This document shows, piece after piece, positions 42,593 through 50,916 of a DNA stretch of 64,000 nucleotides (position 1 is the first letter of the stretch; every line of letters begins with the position of its first letter). Made by a program: the position numbers and the translations under genes. The notes under the pieces are model-generated. The model was given only the letters and a program-made list of their open reading frames with translations. It was not told the origin of the DNA and did not search any database. The DNA is from Planctomycetota bacterium (GTDB lineage: Bacteria > Planctomycetota > UBA11346): NCBI GenBank assembly GCA_016745075.1, contig JADGDD010000004.1, positions 62,001 to 126,000 of the forward strand, given 5' to 3'.

Positions 42593-44098
42593 TTACACCA
42601 GTTCCTTCAAAATACTAAATAACTGGTTCCTAACACCATCTAATTCGGACTCAGTATTCTTGATCTCTGACTCGACCTTATCTAAATCTATCTCTTCCTC
42701 TTCCTCGAAGGTATCCACATATCGAGGAATATTCAAATTATAGTCATTCTCTGCTAACTCTTCCCGAGTAGCCAGATGTGAATATTTGTCCTCTGCTCTG
42801 CGGTCCTTGTAGACTGATAGAATGTGTTTGAGTTCCTTGTCTTCACGAATGTGGTTTTGATTTTTTCCTTCCACACATTCCCGTGATGCGTCAATAAATA
42901 AGACATCTGTTCGCTCACCACGATCTCGGCGGAAGATCAAAATGGCTGCTGGGATGCCTGTGCCAAAGAATAAGTTGGGAGGCAAACCGATAACCGCATC
43001 AAGCAAATTTTCTTCAATCAATGCCTGACGAATGCGCCCTTCGGCAGCGCCGCGAAACAGCACGCCATGCGGCACTACCACGCCAACACGGCCTGTGTTT
43101 TTGGTGGTGGTTTCGATCATGTGGCTAATAAAAGCGTAGTCCCCTTTGCTTTTGGGCGGCACGCCACGATGCCAGCGGTTGAAATGTTTGCTTTCAGTAC
43201 TGGCCTTGTCTGCACCCCATTTATCTAAACTAAATGGAGGGTTGGCGACAACCACTTCATACTTCATTAATTGGTCGTTTTCGAGCAATTTCGGCTCTAG
43301 TAGAGTATCGCCCCATTCAATGCGGGCACCAGTCATATCATGCAAGAACATGTTCATTTGACAAAGCGCCCACGTGCTGCTGATCGCTTCTTGTCCAGAA
43401 ATAGCAACATTGCGTGTGCCGACCTGCTGCGCGCATTTAATAAGTAGTGATCCCGATCCACAGGCAGGGTCACAGATGCGCTCACCTTCTTTTGGACTAA
43501 GAAGCTTGGCCAAGAGCAATGATACTTCGGGCGGGGTATAAAACTCACCCGCTTTTTGTCCTGCGTTACTCGCAAATTTACCAATGAGAAACTCATAGGC
43601 ATTGCCAATGACATCAAGATTGCCAATGCGTGACGGACGCAGTTCAATAGCAGGGTCGGCAAAATCTTCTAGCAGGTTGCGTAAAATATGATTACGTTTT
43701 TTCGTATCGCCAAGTTTGGATTCCGAATTGAAGTCAACGTTACGGAAAACGTTGGTGAGCTTTTCTTTGTTGGCAAGTTCAATGGCTTCAAGCGCCTTGT
43801 TCATGTCTTCACCCAAGCTGGCTGATTTTTCACGCCGCGCGTACAAATAATCAAAAGAACATTTTTCTGGCAAAACAAAACGCTCGCGTTCCAATTTACG
43901 ACGAATGCGTACATCATCATCACCATACTGCTGCTGGTACTGTTCGTAATGATCCTTCCATGTGTCTGAGATAAATTTCACAAACAGCATAATTAAAATA
44001 TAATCTTTGTAATCGGTAGCGGAAACCGTTCCGCGAAACGAGTCACAAGCTCGCCATAAAATATTATTGATCTCGGTTTGGTTGATAGCATTTGTCAT
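42593..44098 (-). CDS. hsdM: Type I restriction methylase subunit M (HsdM)
   Basis: A 501-residue N6-adenine methylase. SAM-binding motif I is CDPACGSGSLLI, and catalytic motif IV is ANPPFSLDKW. An N-terminal HsdM domain precedes them (INNILWRACDSFRGTVSATDYKDYIL). Modifies host DNA at HsdS sites and forms the core of the restriction complex. Overlaps the half-S gene by 4 bp. Confidence 0.95.
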   Translation of the reverse strand: MTNAINQTEINNILWRACDSFRGTVSATDYKDYILIMLFVKFISDTWKDHYEQYQQQYGDDDVRIRRKLERERFVLPEKCSFDYLYARREKSASLGEDMNKALEAIELANKEKLTNVFRNVDFNSESKLGDTKKRNHILRNLLEDFADPAIELRPSRIGNLDVIGNAYEFLIGKFASNAGQKAGEFYTPPEVSLLLAKLLSPKEGERICDPACGSGSLLIKCAQQVGTRNVAISGQEAISSTWALCQMNMFLHDMTGARIEWGDTLLEPKLLENDQLMKYEVVVANPPFSLDKWGADKASTESKHFNRWHRGVPPKSKGDYAFISHMIETTTKNTGRVGVVVPHGVLFRGAAEGRIRQALIEENLLDAVIGLPPNLFFGTGIPAAILIFRRDRGERTDVLFIDASRECVEGKNQNHIREDKELKHILSVYKDRRAEDKYSHLATREELAENDYNLNIPRYVDTFEEEEEIDLDKVESEIKNTESELDGVRNQLFSILKELV

Positions 44099-44730
44099 GA
44101 AGAAATCTCGTTATCTGTTAATTGTTGAAGAAGTTTGGCACCAAGGCCACCGTTACGCTGTTCTGTTAATTCAGCCAGCCGATGCTGAAGACGCAGCTCG
44201 CGCAACATCAGCAGGGATAGTTCTGTCAGCTGTTGTTGCCGCTCTCTGCTTGGGACGGGCAACAGCAATTTTTCAAAATCTTTCCGTGGCACCATAGGGG
44301 TTGAAACGCTCGATGTGCGAATTTCACGAGCAATGGTATTTTGTGTTCGGGATTGGTTCAACACCCACGCCAAATAACCAGGAATAATTCGGTCTTGTTT
44401 GGGCCTGATGACATGAAAAACAATAGGAGCCACGGCAGGTCCGTCTTCAGGCAATTCCTCAATCACACAAGAACGGTTCTTTATACCCCGCGACATAAAC
44501 AAGAGGTCACCACAACATAGATGCCGCTGTGGTGACGGCACACGATCAAGCATTACTTGTGACCGCTCATCAAGGGGAATATCGCTATACTTGATGGGTT
44601 GCCCGTCTTCTGACGCATGCCGTGGCATAAGAATATGATAGGGCCCGGGTGGTAAATTATCAATTCTCCCCGGAATGGTCGTTCCGGGGAGAATGTCTGC
44701 TATTTCAGAGAGCTGCATTAAAACGGTCAT
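44095..44730 (-). CDS. Half-length HsdS-like protein (single target-recognition domain)
   Basis: A 211-residue protein with one TRD-like domain and a C-terminal helix. FMSRGIKNRSCVIEE, IPGYLAWVLNQSRTQ, TSSVSTPMVPRKDFEKLLLPVPS and a final coiled segment (LLMLRELRLQHRLAELTEQRNGGL) follow HsdS half-subunit layout. It is coupled to hsdM by ATGA. A second, full-length hsdS lies downstream, so this extra half-S could form an alternative specificity dimer or regulate the system. It could also be a DNA-binding protein derived from HsdS with a new job. Confidence 0.78.
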   Translation of the reverse strand: MTVLMQLSEIADILPGTTIPGRIDNLPPGPYHILMPRHASEDGQPIKYSDIPLDERSQVMLDRVPSPQRHLCCGDLLFMSRGIKNRSCVIEELPEDGPAVAPIVFHVIRPKQDRIIPGYLAWVLNQSRTQNTIAREIRTSSVSTPMVPRKDFEKLLLPVPSRERQQQLTELSLLMLRELRLQHRLAELTEQRNGGLGAKLLQQLTDNEISS

Positions 44731-44733
44731 CGC

Positions 44734-45102
44734 TTATCCATGATTCGTTTCATTAAGTGGTGGCTGCATGCCGCTCACCAAGTCAGACTCAATGGCAAGT
44801 CTCTTGAGTTTACTGCTCTCAGTCATAACAGCAATATGAGTAGCCCCTACACGCTGAAAGTCATCCTGCCGATGGTGATGCTCCGGTCGCTGGGATAAAT
44901 CTCCAGTCTGTCCAAGGTACTGCACTGAATAGCCCGGACCAACATCGTTCGATAATGGATACACCGCCTGAACAAAAGGATTCTTCTCCCTCATAACAGC
45001 ATAAATACCACCTATGCCCCTGAAAGCTTGCCCCCATGGGTAAAGCTGGAATGGATAATTGTGTCCGGACCGTCCGAGCAACTGTATGGGTAAACCAGCC
45101 AT
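44734..45102 (-). CDS. Small GIY-YIG-like nuclease domain protein
   Basis: A 122-residue protein. GIYAVMRE and YSVQYLGQTGDLSQRPEHHHR fit the GIY...YIG core with the catalytic arginine; the ESDLVSGMQPPLNE segment supplies the expected glutamate and closing asparagine. It is the first gene of the restriction operon, 3 bp ahead of the half-S gene. GIY-YIG domains cut DNA; here it may be an extra effector or be unrelated to restriction. A homing-endonuclease origin is possible but no intron is seen. Confidence 0.72.
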   Translation of the reverse strand: MAGLPIQLLGRSGHNYPFQLYPWGQAFRGIGGIYAVMREKNPFVQAVYPLSNDVGPGYSVQYLGQTGDLSQRPEHHHRQDDFQRVGATHIAVMTESSKLKRLAIESDLVSGMQPPLNETNHG

Positions 45103-45217
45103 GCTGATCTCCTCTATCTATAGCTGGACGCGGGCTGTTGATCCGTTATATTTATTCTTGCTACAAGAAAATTTGGATCACGAAGGCCCTCGGCCAGCGT
45201 CTGTTTCAAAGAAGCGC

Positions 45218-45256
45218 AATGACCCCGGTGCCGGCAAGCACCGGGGTCATTGTTTT
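45218..45256 (+). terminator. Strong plus-strand terminator with no obvious gene upstream
   Basis: AATGACCCCGGTGC (45218-45231) pairs perfectly with GCACCGGGGTCATT (45238-45251) around a CGGCAA loop, followed by GTTTTT. It terminates transcription moving rightward, but both neighbouring operons run leftward, so an unannotated short RNA from about 45110-45255 may end here. Confidence 0.75.
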
Positions 45257-45490
45257 TCCAAAAAGATTCTCTTTCGCGCTTCATGACCGAGAGCCTACGG
45301 CATTGTTTAACAATGTCAATAGATCGAATGCAAATACTCTTTAAATAATAACATATAATAAAAAGGTTGAATAGAAATACTCTATAGGTTAATGCTGGTT
45401 CAAATAGACGGCACCGCGCTACTTCAACAGAAATTGGCAGCAGAAGCGGTGCTACTTGCTGAAATACCTCAAGAGACCATTAACCAAAAA

Positions 45491-45539
45491 AAACGTTCTT
45501 TCGCATACAGTGAGGCGCACTGTATGCGAAAGAACGTTT
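45491..45539 (-). terminator. Terminator of the ferritin/CopD operon (22-bp perfect stem)
   Basis: AAACGTTCTTTCGCATACAG plus TG (45491-45512) is perfectly complementary to 45518-45539 with a 5-base loop. On the minus strand it ends in a run of T (complement of the A-run at 45486-45493), 46 bases after the CopD-like stop. Unusually long for an intrinsic terminator. Confidence 0.8.
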
Positions 45540-45584
45540 CCGGTAAATCCAAGAAAAGAACATCACTCTGCCTTCTTTATACGC

Positions 45585-46058
45585 TTACATAAAGAATCCA
45601 CGGACTCCGGCAACAGCACCGAACACCGCTATCAAGCTGAGGGTTAATAGGACAATGTGCATGATGTGTAAAACACGAAATGCGCGCTCTGAACTTTTCT
45701 CTGCCTGTTCATGAAACCAACGGTGCAAGACGAGTGGTTCTAGTACAAATAGTACGATGGAAAAAATTATCCAAATGAATGTCATCAGATGCATCCACCA
45801 GAAGGAGGCATCTAAATAACGAGACCAGCCACTGAGAAAATCGGTCATATAAAAACCAGAAATGGCGGTGAGTATGGTCAGTATTTTTGCTTGGAAGGCA
45901 AAGCGCCCTTCAAGCAATTCAAATAATTCTAGTTTTTTATCTTCGCTCTCCATACGTTTTAAGGCAGGAATAAGTACCGTTGTCACAAAGGCAACGCCAC
46001 CGATCCACATAACGACAGCGATGATATGAATAACACGGGCTATAATAAAGAGGGTCAT
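45585..46058 (-). CDS. CopD-like four-helix membrane protein
   Basis: A 157-residue integral membrane protein with four helices. FIIARVIHIIAVVMWIGGVAFVTTVLIPAL has the His and Trp-Ile-Gly pattern of the CopD/cytochrome-b-like family, and histidines recur in helix 3 (WWMHLMTF) and helix 4 (LHIMHIVLL), which could bind haem or copper. It overlaps ferritin by 4 bp, so a role in electron supply for iron release or in metal handling is possible (inference). Followed by a strong terminator. Confidence 0.75.
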   Translation of the reverse strand: MTLFIIARVIHIIAVVMWIGGVAFVTTVLIPALKRMESEDKKLELFELLEGRFAFQAKILTILTAISGFYMTDFLSGWSRYLDASFWWMHLMTFIWIIFSIVLFVLEPLVLHRWFHEQAEKSSERAFRVLHIMHIVLLTLSLIAVFGAVAGVRGFFM

Positions 46059-46570
46059 TGATTATTTTCCACTCCTGATGCGCCAATGTTTTTGCGCACT
46101 TCTTTATCTATCCAGAAGCGGCCACGGCCATCTTCGCCAATCAGTTCAATGCTATCAATAATACCTTGGAAGAGTGCTTCTTCTTCGTGTTGCTCAGAAA
46201 CATACCATTGTAGGAAGTTATAGGTGGCATGGTCTTTTTCTTCAAGGAATGCATCAACCAAGGCATTGATGGATGAAGAAATGCTCTGTTCATGCTTTAA
46301 GGCGAGGTCAAAGGCTTCGGTAATGCTTTTAAATTCTTGTGGTGGTTCGTCAACGCCACCAACGACCACGCGACCACCTGTTTGCACAATATAATCCATT
46401 AGGCGGTGCATGTGCTCTTCTTCATGTTCGTGATGATTGGTAAAAAAGGCAGCAACACCGGGCAAGCGTTGACTGTGTGCCCAGAACGCCATAGATAAAT
46501 AGAGTCGAGATGAATAGGCCTCTAAGGCAATTTGATCGTTTAAACGTGTCAGTTGTGCATCATTGAGCAT
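46055..46570 (-). CDS. Ferritin (FtnA-like)
   Basis: A 171-residue iron-storage ferritin. The ferroxidase ligands Glu17, Glu50 and His53 are present in LEAYSSRLYLSMAFW and HHEHEEEHMHRL; further ligands fall in KHEQSISSSINALVD and WYVSEQHEEEA. Length and lack of haem-ligand methionine at the expected spot favour ferritin over bacterioferritin. Stores iron as ferric mineral in a 24-mer. Upstream 191 bp carry its promoter; I see no iron-box palindrome there, unlike the uptake genes. Confidence 0.94.
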   Translation of the reverse strand: MLNDAQLTRLNDQIALEAYSSRLYLSMAFWAHSQRLPGVAAFFTNHHEHEEEHMHRLMDYIVQTGGRVVVGGVDEPPQEFKSITEAFDLALKHEQSISSSINALVDAFLEEKDHATYNFLQWYVSEQHEEEALFQGIIDSIELIGEDGRGRFWIDKEVRKNIGASGVENNQ

Positions 46571-46761
46571 GAGAAAATCCTTTCAAGGAACAGGGTAGAA
46601 GAGCGAGATTTCACGGCACAGAGAAAAACCTGTGTCGTATCAAGATGTGCTGTCGGGATTGTTTGATTATTCAGCTGTCGTGCAAGCAGGTCACATCAGG
46701 TGATTGTTATTCTTGGTTCGGCGGTACAAAAAAGAAGCGGTCAAGGTTTTCAGGTGTGTTC

Positions 46762-48018
46762 TTAGTGAGTCTGTTGCACAACCAGTTGTAACATGCGTTG
46801 GGCTGCTTCGTTATTGGGCTCCAGAAGTAATGTTTGTTCAAGCTCTGTCTGTGCGTCGGCATTGCGGCCAAGGCGGATAAGCAAACGGGCTACATACAAA
46901 CGGGCAATCGTGCTTGTGTGAAGGGTAATGGCTTGTCTGTAATAACTTTCTGCAACAGGCAGGTCGTCATCTTGTTCGGCAAGATCAGCCGCGCGTAACA
47001 ACAAGGCTTCGTCGTGTTCTCCCATCTGTAAGAGCTGTGCAAAGGCAGCACGGGCGCTGGTCGTGTCGTCTAAGGCCAAGGATGTTTGGGCGGCTATCCG
47101 ATGTTGATAGGCACTGCGTTTGTGCTCTGGAACAACAGCCAACCACGCACGACATTGTTCCCATGCTTGAGAACCGGCGGCTATGCCAAGAGCGGCATCA
47201 CGATACACACGCGAGTTGGTCTCCATTAAGATTTGTACATGGGCCAGTGCTTGGGTTGTCTGGCCTGCTTCATAGGTCGCTTGGGCGCAGGCGAGGCGCA
47301 GTTCTGTGTTGTCAGGATCTGCCACAATTGCTACTTGGAGCAGTTGCCGTCGTTCGGTATCATCTGCTGCACAGTGCACGCGGTAGCGCCACAATACGGC
47401 ATCATCTGGTGTAACTGCCAGTAATGTATCTATATGCTGACGTGCTACGGCTGGGTCACCGTGTTCTAGGGCAAGGTTAATCAGCAGGCGACGCGCAGAA
47501 ACATTATGTGGAAAGCGGACTAAACAGTGTTGGGCTATATGGCGAGCGAGAGCGCTGTCTGCAGTCCGTCGTAAGCTGTCTGCATATAAGAGCAGTGCTT
47601 CTTCTTGGCAGCGCGCCGTGTCCAGGTGAGCAGCACAGGCGTTGACTACAGCAGGCCAACGTTCGGCACGCACCAAACAATTTAAAAGAGCGAATACCAC
47701 ATTGTGTCGCTCTGGTGCATGTTCTAATACATGCTCGTAGGCATCTATTGCGGCGTCTAATTGCTGCAAACGATCATAACAAAGGCCAAGCATCACCTGT
47801 ACATCTGGATGATGATTTTCTGTTGCTGTACCGAAAAGGGCAAGGCCTGCGGCTGGATCATCGGCATCAAGTTGTGCCTGTACCTGCATCAGCATGTTGG
47901 TGATGTCTTCGGGTAAGAGTTCTTCAGCAGACAAGTCCTGTTGAAAGACTGCACAGAAGAGTATCAACGCTGCAACAAGGATACGGAAACGGTTGTGGTA
48001 GGAATGGTTGTGTGTCAT
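46762..48018 (-). CDS. TPR-repeat exported protein of the TonB operon
   Basis: A protein of about 418 residues. A signal peptide (FRILVAALILFCAVFQQDLSA) is followed by many tetratricopeptide-like repeats (PDVQVMLGLCYDRLQQLDAAIDAYEHVLEHAP and others). The start at 48018 overlaps the tonB stop (ATGA). TPR proteins at the end of DUF3450-ExbB-ExbD-TonB operons are common; they may scaffold the transport machinery in the periplasm. Confidence 0.85.
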   Translation of the reverse strand: MTHNHSYHNRFRILVAALILFCAVFQQDLSAEELLPEDITNMLMQVQAQLDADDPAAGLALFGTATENHHPDVQVMLGLCYDRLQQLDAAIDAYEHVLEHAPERHNVVFALLNCLVRAERWPAVVNACAAHLDTARCQEEALLLYADSLRRTADSALARHIAQHCLVRFPHNVSARRLLINLALEHGDPAVARQHIDTLLAVTPDDAVLWRYRVHCAADDTERRQLLQVAIVADPDNTELRLACAQATYEAGQTTQALAHVQILMETNSRVYRDAALGIAAGSQAWEQCRAWLAVVPEHKRSAYQHRIAAQTSLALDDTTSARAAFAQLLQMGEHDEALLLRAADLAEQDDDLPVAESYYRQAITLHTSTIARLYVARLLIRLGRNADAQTELEQTLLLEPNNEAAQRMLQLVVQQTH

Positions 48019-48701
48019 TGTATGGTCCATACGAGGGTTTCTGTTTGTTGAGTTGGAATGGCTGTGCCTTGGTGATTGAGGGCGGGTTCGTAACGAAGGC
48101 TTTTCAGCGCTCGTCTGGCAGCGCGATCAAATTGGCCAGATGGCACGCTTTCGGTAATGTCTATGGCAAGGACGCGACCGTTCGCATCAATATGAACGGT
48201 CGCTACCGTTTTTCCGGTTATGCCTCTTTGTGCTAAGCGGCTGGGGTAATAACGCCGCAAATCAGGTGTGAATAAACGACGCGCTGCACGTGCTGGGGAA
48301 ACCGTGGGCGGACCGATCTGCTCTAATGATGGCGGAGTAAAACGGATAACTGCGTCTACGGCAAAATCTTGACTGCCCTCAAAAAGGATAGGCAAAGACG
48401 GTGCGGTGCTCATCTGCGGTAAGGCTGTCTGCATGCTGGGTAAGACTGGCATAACGGGTTCTTGCGGTGGTGGCGGGTTTTCTTTGGGCGGCGGTGGATC
48501 TTCTTGCGGTGGCGGTGGGTTGCGCACCACCCGCAGAGGTTGTGCGTCTATCAACACGGGTATCTCTGTTGATGAACTGAGTTGAGCAAAGCCCATTAAG
48601 AGCGCGGCGGTGGCGGTTACACCAATAAGCATACCAATCGCCAAGCGGAAACCGCGACGACGAGTAGCCAGCAAGCGCGTACGGCGGCGTTCTAGCATCA
48701 T
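48015..48701 (-). CDS. tonB: TonB protein
   Basis: A 228-residue energy transducer. One N-terminal helix (GFRLAIGMLIGVTATAALLMGF), a proline-rich spacer with PPPPQE/PPPPKE repeats that spans the periplasm, and a C-terminal TonB domain (YYPSRLAQRGITGKTVATVHIDANGRVLAIDITESVPSGQFDRAARRALKSLRYEPA). The start at 48701 overlaps the exbD stop (ATGA). Energises outer-membrane receptors, presumably including the one at 51701. Confidence 0.92.
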   Translation of the reverse strand: MMLERRRTRLLATRRRGFRLAIGMLIGVTATAALLMGFAQLSSSTEIPVLIDAQPLRVVRNPPPPQEDPPPPKENPPPPQEPVMPVLPSMQTALPQMSTAPSLPILFEGSQDFAVDAVIRFTPPSLEQIGPPTVSPARAARRLFTPDLRRYYPSRLAQRGITGKTVATVHIDANGRVLAIDITESVPSGQFDRAARRALKSLRYEPALNHQGTAIPTQQTETLVWTIQ

Positions 48702-49099
48702 GGGGTAAGTGCTCCCACGGAAACATTGGCTGCACCAGCGGCAAAACATGCATCTTGCACTTGTAACACCAGACCAAGCGGGGCGCGGTCATCAGCCTGA
48801 ATCAGCACCTGAGAGGCACCGCTTTCGGTTAATTGCTGAGCAATGTGAGCGCTATCATCGGCACGAATACGACGGCCAGCAAGATGCACACTTCCACCGC
48901 GTGTGACCGCAACCAATACAATACTGGAACGCAGCGGCCGTGCTTGGCTGCTGTGCGGTTTCTCTACCGTAACTCCTGTTTCTTTGACGAAGGCCGTGGT
49001 GACGATAAAAAAGATGAGGAGGATAAATACCATATCAATAAGTGGTGTCATTTCGACTAAGGCATCGCCTCTCCGTTTGCGACTGTGCTTACGCTTCAT
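48698..49099 (-). CDS. exbD: ExbD biopolymer transport protein
   Basis: A 133-residue single-pass protein. DALVEMTPLIDMVFILLIFFIVTT contains the conserved proton-relay aspartate (LIDMVF). The C-terminal domain is periplasmic. The start at 49099 is an ATG within the end of exbB (11-bp overlap); an open frame upstream is only the exbB gene in another frame. Works with ExbB as the proton channel that drives TonB. Confidence 0.92.
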   Translation of the reverse strand: MKRKHSRKRRGDALVEMTPLIDMVFILLIFFIVTTAFVKETGVTVEKPHSSQARPLRSSIVLVAVTRGGSVHLAGRRIRADDSAHIAQQLTESGASQVLIQADDRAPLGLVLQVQDACFAAGAANVSVGALTP

Positions 49100-49628
49100 A
49101 CGGCACCCCTTTCTGTGCATTGGCTGCTGCCAAATCATGAACATGGGCAATGCGGTCTGCCCTGCGTACCAGTAAGCGTTCGGCAATAAGTCCAGGAATG
49201 GCAACCCCCATGCCAAGCTGTGTGGTCAGAAGCGCTACGGAAATACCAGAGCCCATGCTAGCCACGGGCGCACCACGCAAGAGGTCATCAAAAGTTGCAA
49301 TAATACCGCCAACCGTACCAAGTAAACCGAGCAACGGGGCTATCGCAATCAAGGCACGAATCAGCGCAAAGTAACGAGTAATTTCTGGGTGTTCGGCCAA
49401 GCCCACTAATGCGTGCTGGGTGCCAATTCGTTCACAGCTTTGATGATGCGCTTGCAAATCTGCACTATAGAGGTGGTACAGTTCTTGATGTCGTCTATTC
49501 AGTCGCGTTCCTGCACTCCAAAGAAAGAGGGTCCGCTCGGCAATAAACGCAAAGAGCAGCGCTGCATCAAGGGCTATCAGCCACATGATAGAACCACCTT
49601 GTTCGAGGTACGAAAGTTCAGGCAGCAT
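49089..49628 (-). CDS. exbB: ExbB/TolQ-family proton channel protein
   Basis: A 179-residue three-helix protein of the MotA/TolQ/ExbB family. GGSIMWLIALDAALLFAFIAERTLFLW is helix 1; APLLGLLGTVGGIIATFDDLL is the conserved motif between helices 2 and 3, and SGISVALLTTQLGMGVAIPGLI is helix 3. Overlaps the larger ExbB-like gene upstream by 11 bp and exbD downstream. Confidence 0.9.
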   Translation of the reverse strand: MLPELSYLEQGGSIMWLIALDAALLFAFIAERTLFLWSAGTRLNRRHQELYHLYSADLQAHHQSCERIGTQHALVGLAEHPEITRYFALIRALIAIAPLLGLLGTVGGIIATFDDLLRGAPVASMGSGISVALLTTQLGMGVAIPGLIAERLLVRRADRIAHVHDLAAANAQKGVPYEA

Positions 49629-50916
49629 GCTCGGTGCTTTCTGCCATAAGTGCGGTTGCGGCTTCTTCTAAACGCACTTGCCGTTTATCTATAATACGGC
49701 TAATAATGGCGTGCATTAATAGGATAGGAACAGCAGCCAGTAAGCCCATTTGAGTTGTCACAAGCGCTTCGGAAATACCGCCAGATAATAAACGCGGATT
49801 TCCTGTACCATGCACGGCTATAATATCAAAAGTGGCTATCATACCGGTTACGGTTCCCAGCAAACCAAGCAGTGGGGCAACGGCGGCGCAAACCGCTAAC
49901 AAGCCGAGGCTCCGTTCAAAGCGTGGCTCTTCTTGCAAAAGCGCGGCTTCTAACGCTGCTTCCCGTTGTTCATGGCTGGCACTGAGTGTTGATAAACCCG
50001 CATATTGAACCCGTTGTAGTGGTGTTTTTTGTTGCTGAACCAAAGCAAGGGCCGCAGTCGCCCCCTGCTCCCGCAGTGCTACTACTGTTTTTTGTGCGGT
50101 GGCCACTGGCGTGCGCAGCAATAACAATGAGACCAGTCGTTCAAGGGCCAACACAAAAGCAGCTATCACAATAAAGATAATCGGCCATGCAAAAACACCG
50201 CCCGATGCAATCCAGTCGACAAAAGACCAAGCGACTGCTGTATTCTGCGTTGCCAAACTGCCATCTATATCTACGGGTAAAATGCCATGAACACCAGAAC
50301 GCAAGCTCTCACAGAGCGCTGGCGGCAAGGTCACACCAGCAACGCGCGCTGCTTCGTTTCCAGCTTCGACAACAAAACCACAAGACTCGTGCTCAGAACC
50401 AAGGGCCAAGGCTTGCAACGAACCCATGTGCAAAATAGGAGCGGTCACTGGGCGACCGTTACGGTCAAAAACGGTTTCATTGACTTGCCTGAGCAGTCGT
50501 GCTTCTTCGAGACGCGCAAGACCAGCAGCAACCGCTTGCTGAACAGCAGGCAGCAACTCGCCGTCTGGTGTCTTCACGGCGGCGGCAAGACTTGCACGTT
50601 CATTGTGATCTCGATTGCGATCTTTTTCAAATTGACGACGCGCACTGGTGATCTCTTCTTGTAAGGTTTTCACCGCTGCTGCTAAAGCCTGCCGTTCGGT
50701 ACTGAGTACCTGCACGGCTTGCTCGGCGGCGTGGACTTTGGCAAGCAGTTCCGCTCGTTCCTGCAAACGTGCCGCTCGGCCTGTTGCTAAGGCCTGCTCA
50801 TGTGCTGTTTGTAAAGCTCTAACGTCTTTCAATACAACGGACTCAGCAGCAGCTACAGTCCCGAAAAAGCAGACACCAGCGCAGAAGAGCATGGCGACAA
50901 GTATATGGCGCTTCAT
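49618..50916 (-). CDS. Large ExbB-like (MotA/TolQ/ExbB) protein with periplasmic coiled coil
   Basis: A 432-residue protein. A signal peptide (GTVAAA) leads to a periplasmic coiled coil of about 110 residues (AELLAKVHAAEQAVQVLSTERQALAAAVK), then a MotA/TolQ/ExbB domain with APLLGLLGTVTGMIATFDIIA and SGGISEALVTTQMGLLAAVPILL. This is the second ExbB-type subunit typically found in DUF3450 operons (TtpC-like), thought to couple the inner-membrane motor to the periplasm. Coupled to DUF3450 by ATGA. Confidence 0.88.
   Translation of the reverse strand: MKRHILVAMLFCAGVCFFGTVAAAESVVLKDVRALQTAHEQALATGRAARLQERAELLAKVHAAEQAVQVLSTERQALAAAVKTLQEEITSARRQFEKDRNRDHNERASLAAAVKTPDGELLPAVQQAVAAGLARLEEARLLRQVNETVFDRNGRPVTAPILHMGSLQALALGSEHESCGFVVEAGNEAARVAGVTLPPALCESLRSGVHGILPVDIDGSLATQNTAVAWSFVDWIASGGVFAWPIIFIVIAAFVLALERLVSLLLLRTPVATAQKTVVALREQGATAALALVQQQKTPLQRVQYAGLSTLSASHEQREAALEAALLQEEPRFERSLGLLAVCAAVAPLLGLLGTVTGMIATFDIIAVHGTGNPRLLSGGISEALVTTQMGLLAAVPILLMHAIISRIIDKRQVRLEEAATALMAESTEHAA

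Larger units (their letters stand above)
45103..45584. other. Gap between restriction island and ferritin operon
   Basis: 482 bp without a convincing gene. It should contain the leftward promoter of the restriction operon. It holds two strong hairpins (45218-45251 and 45491-45539). Short open frames on the plus strand (for example 45392-45592) run through the second hairpin and look like chance. Confidence 0.6.

Noticed and set aside
45059..45344. Two overlapping plus-strand open frames across the orphan terminator
   Set aside because: They translate through a strong hairpin and the GIY-YIG gene start; probably chance.
48702..48749. Longer start for TonB
   Set aside because: Runs into exbD in another frame; the ATGA overlap at 48701 fits the rest of the operon.
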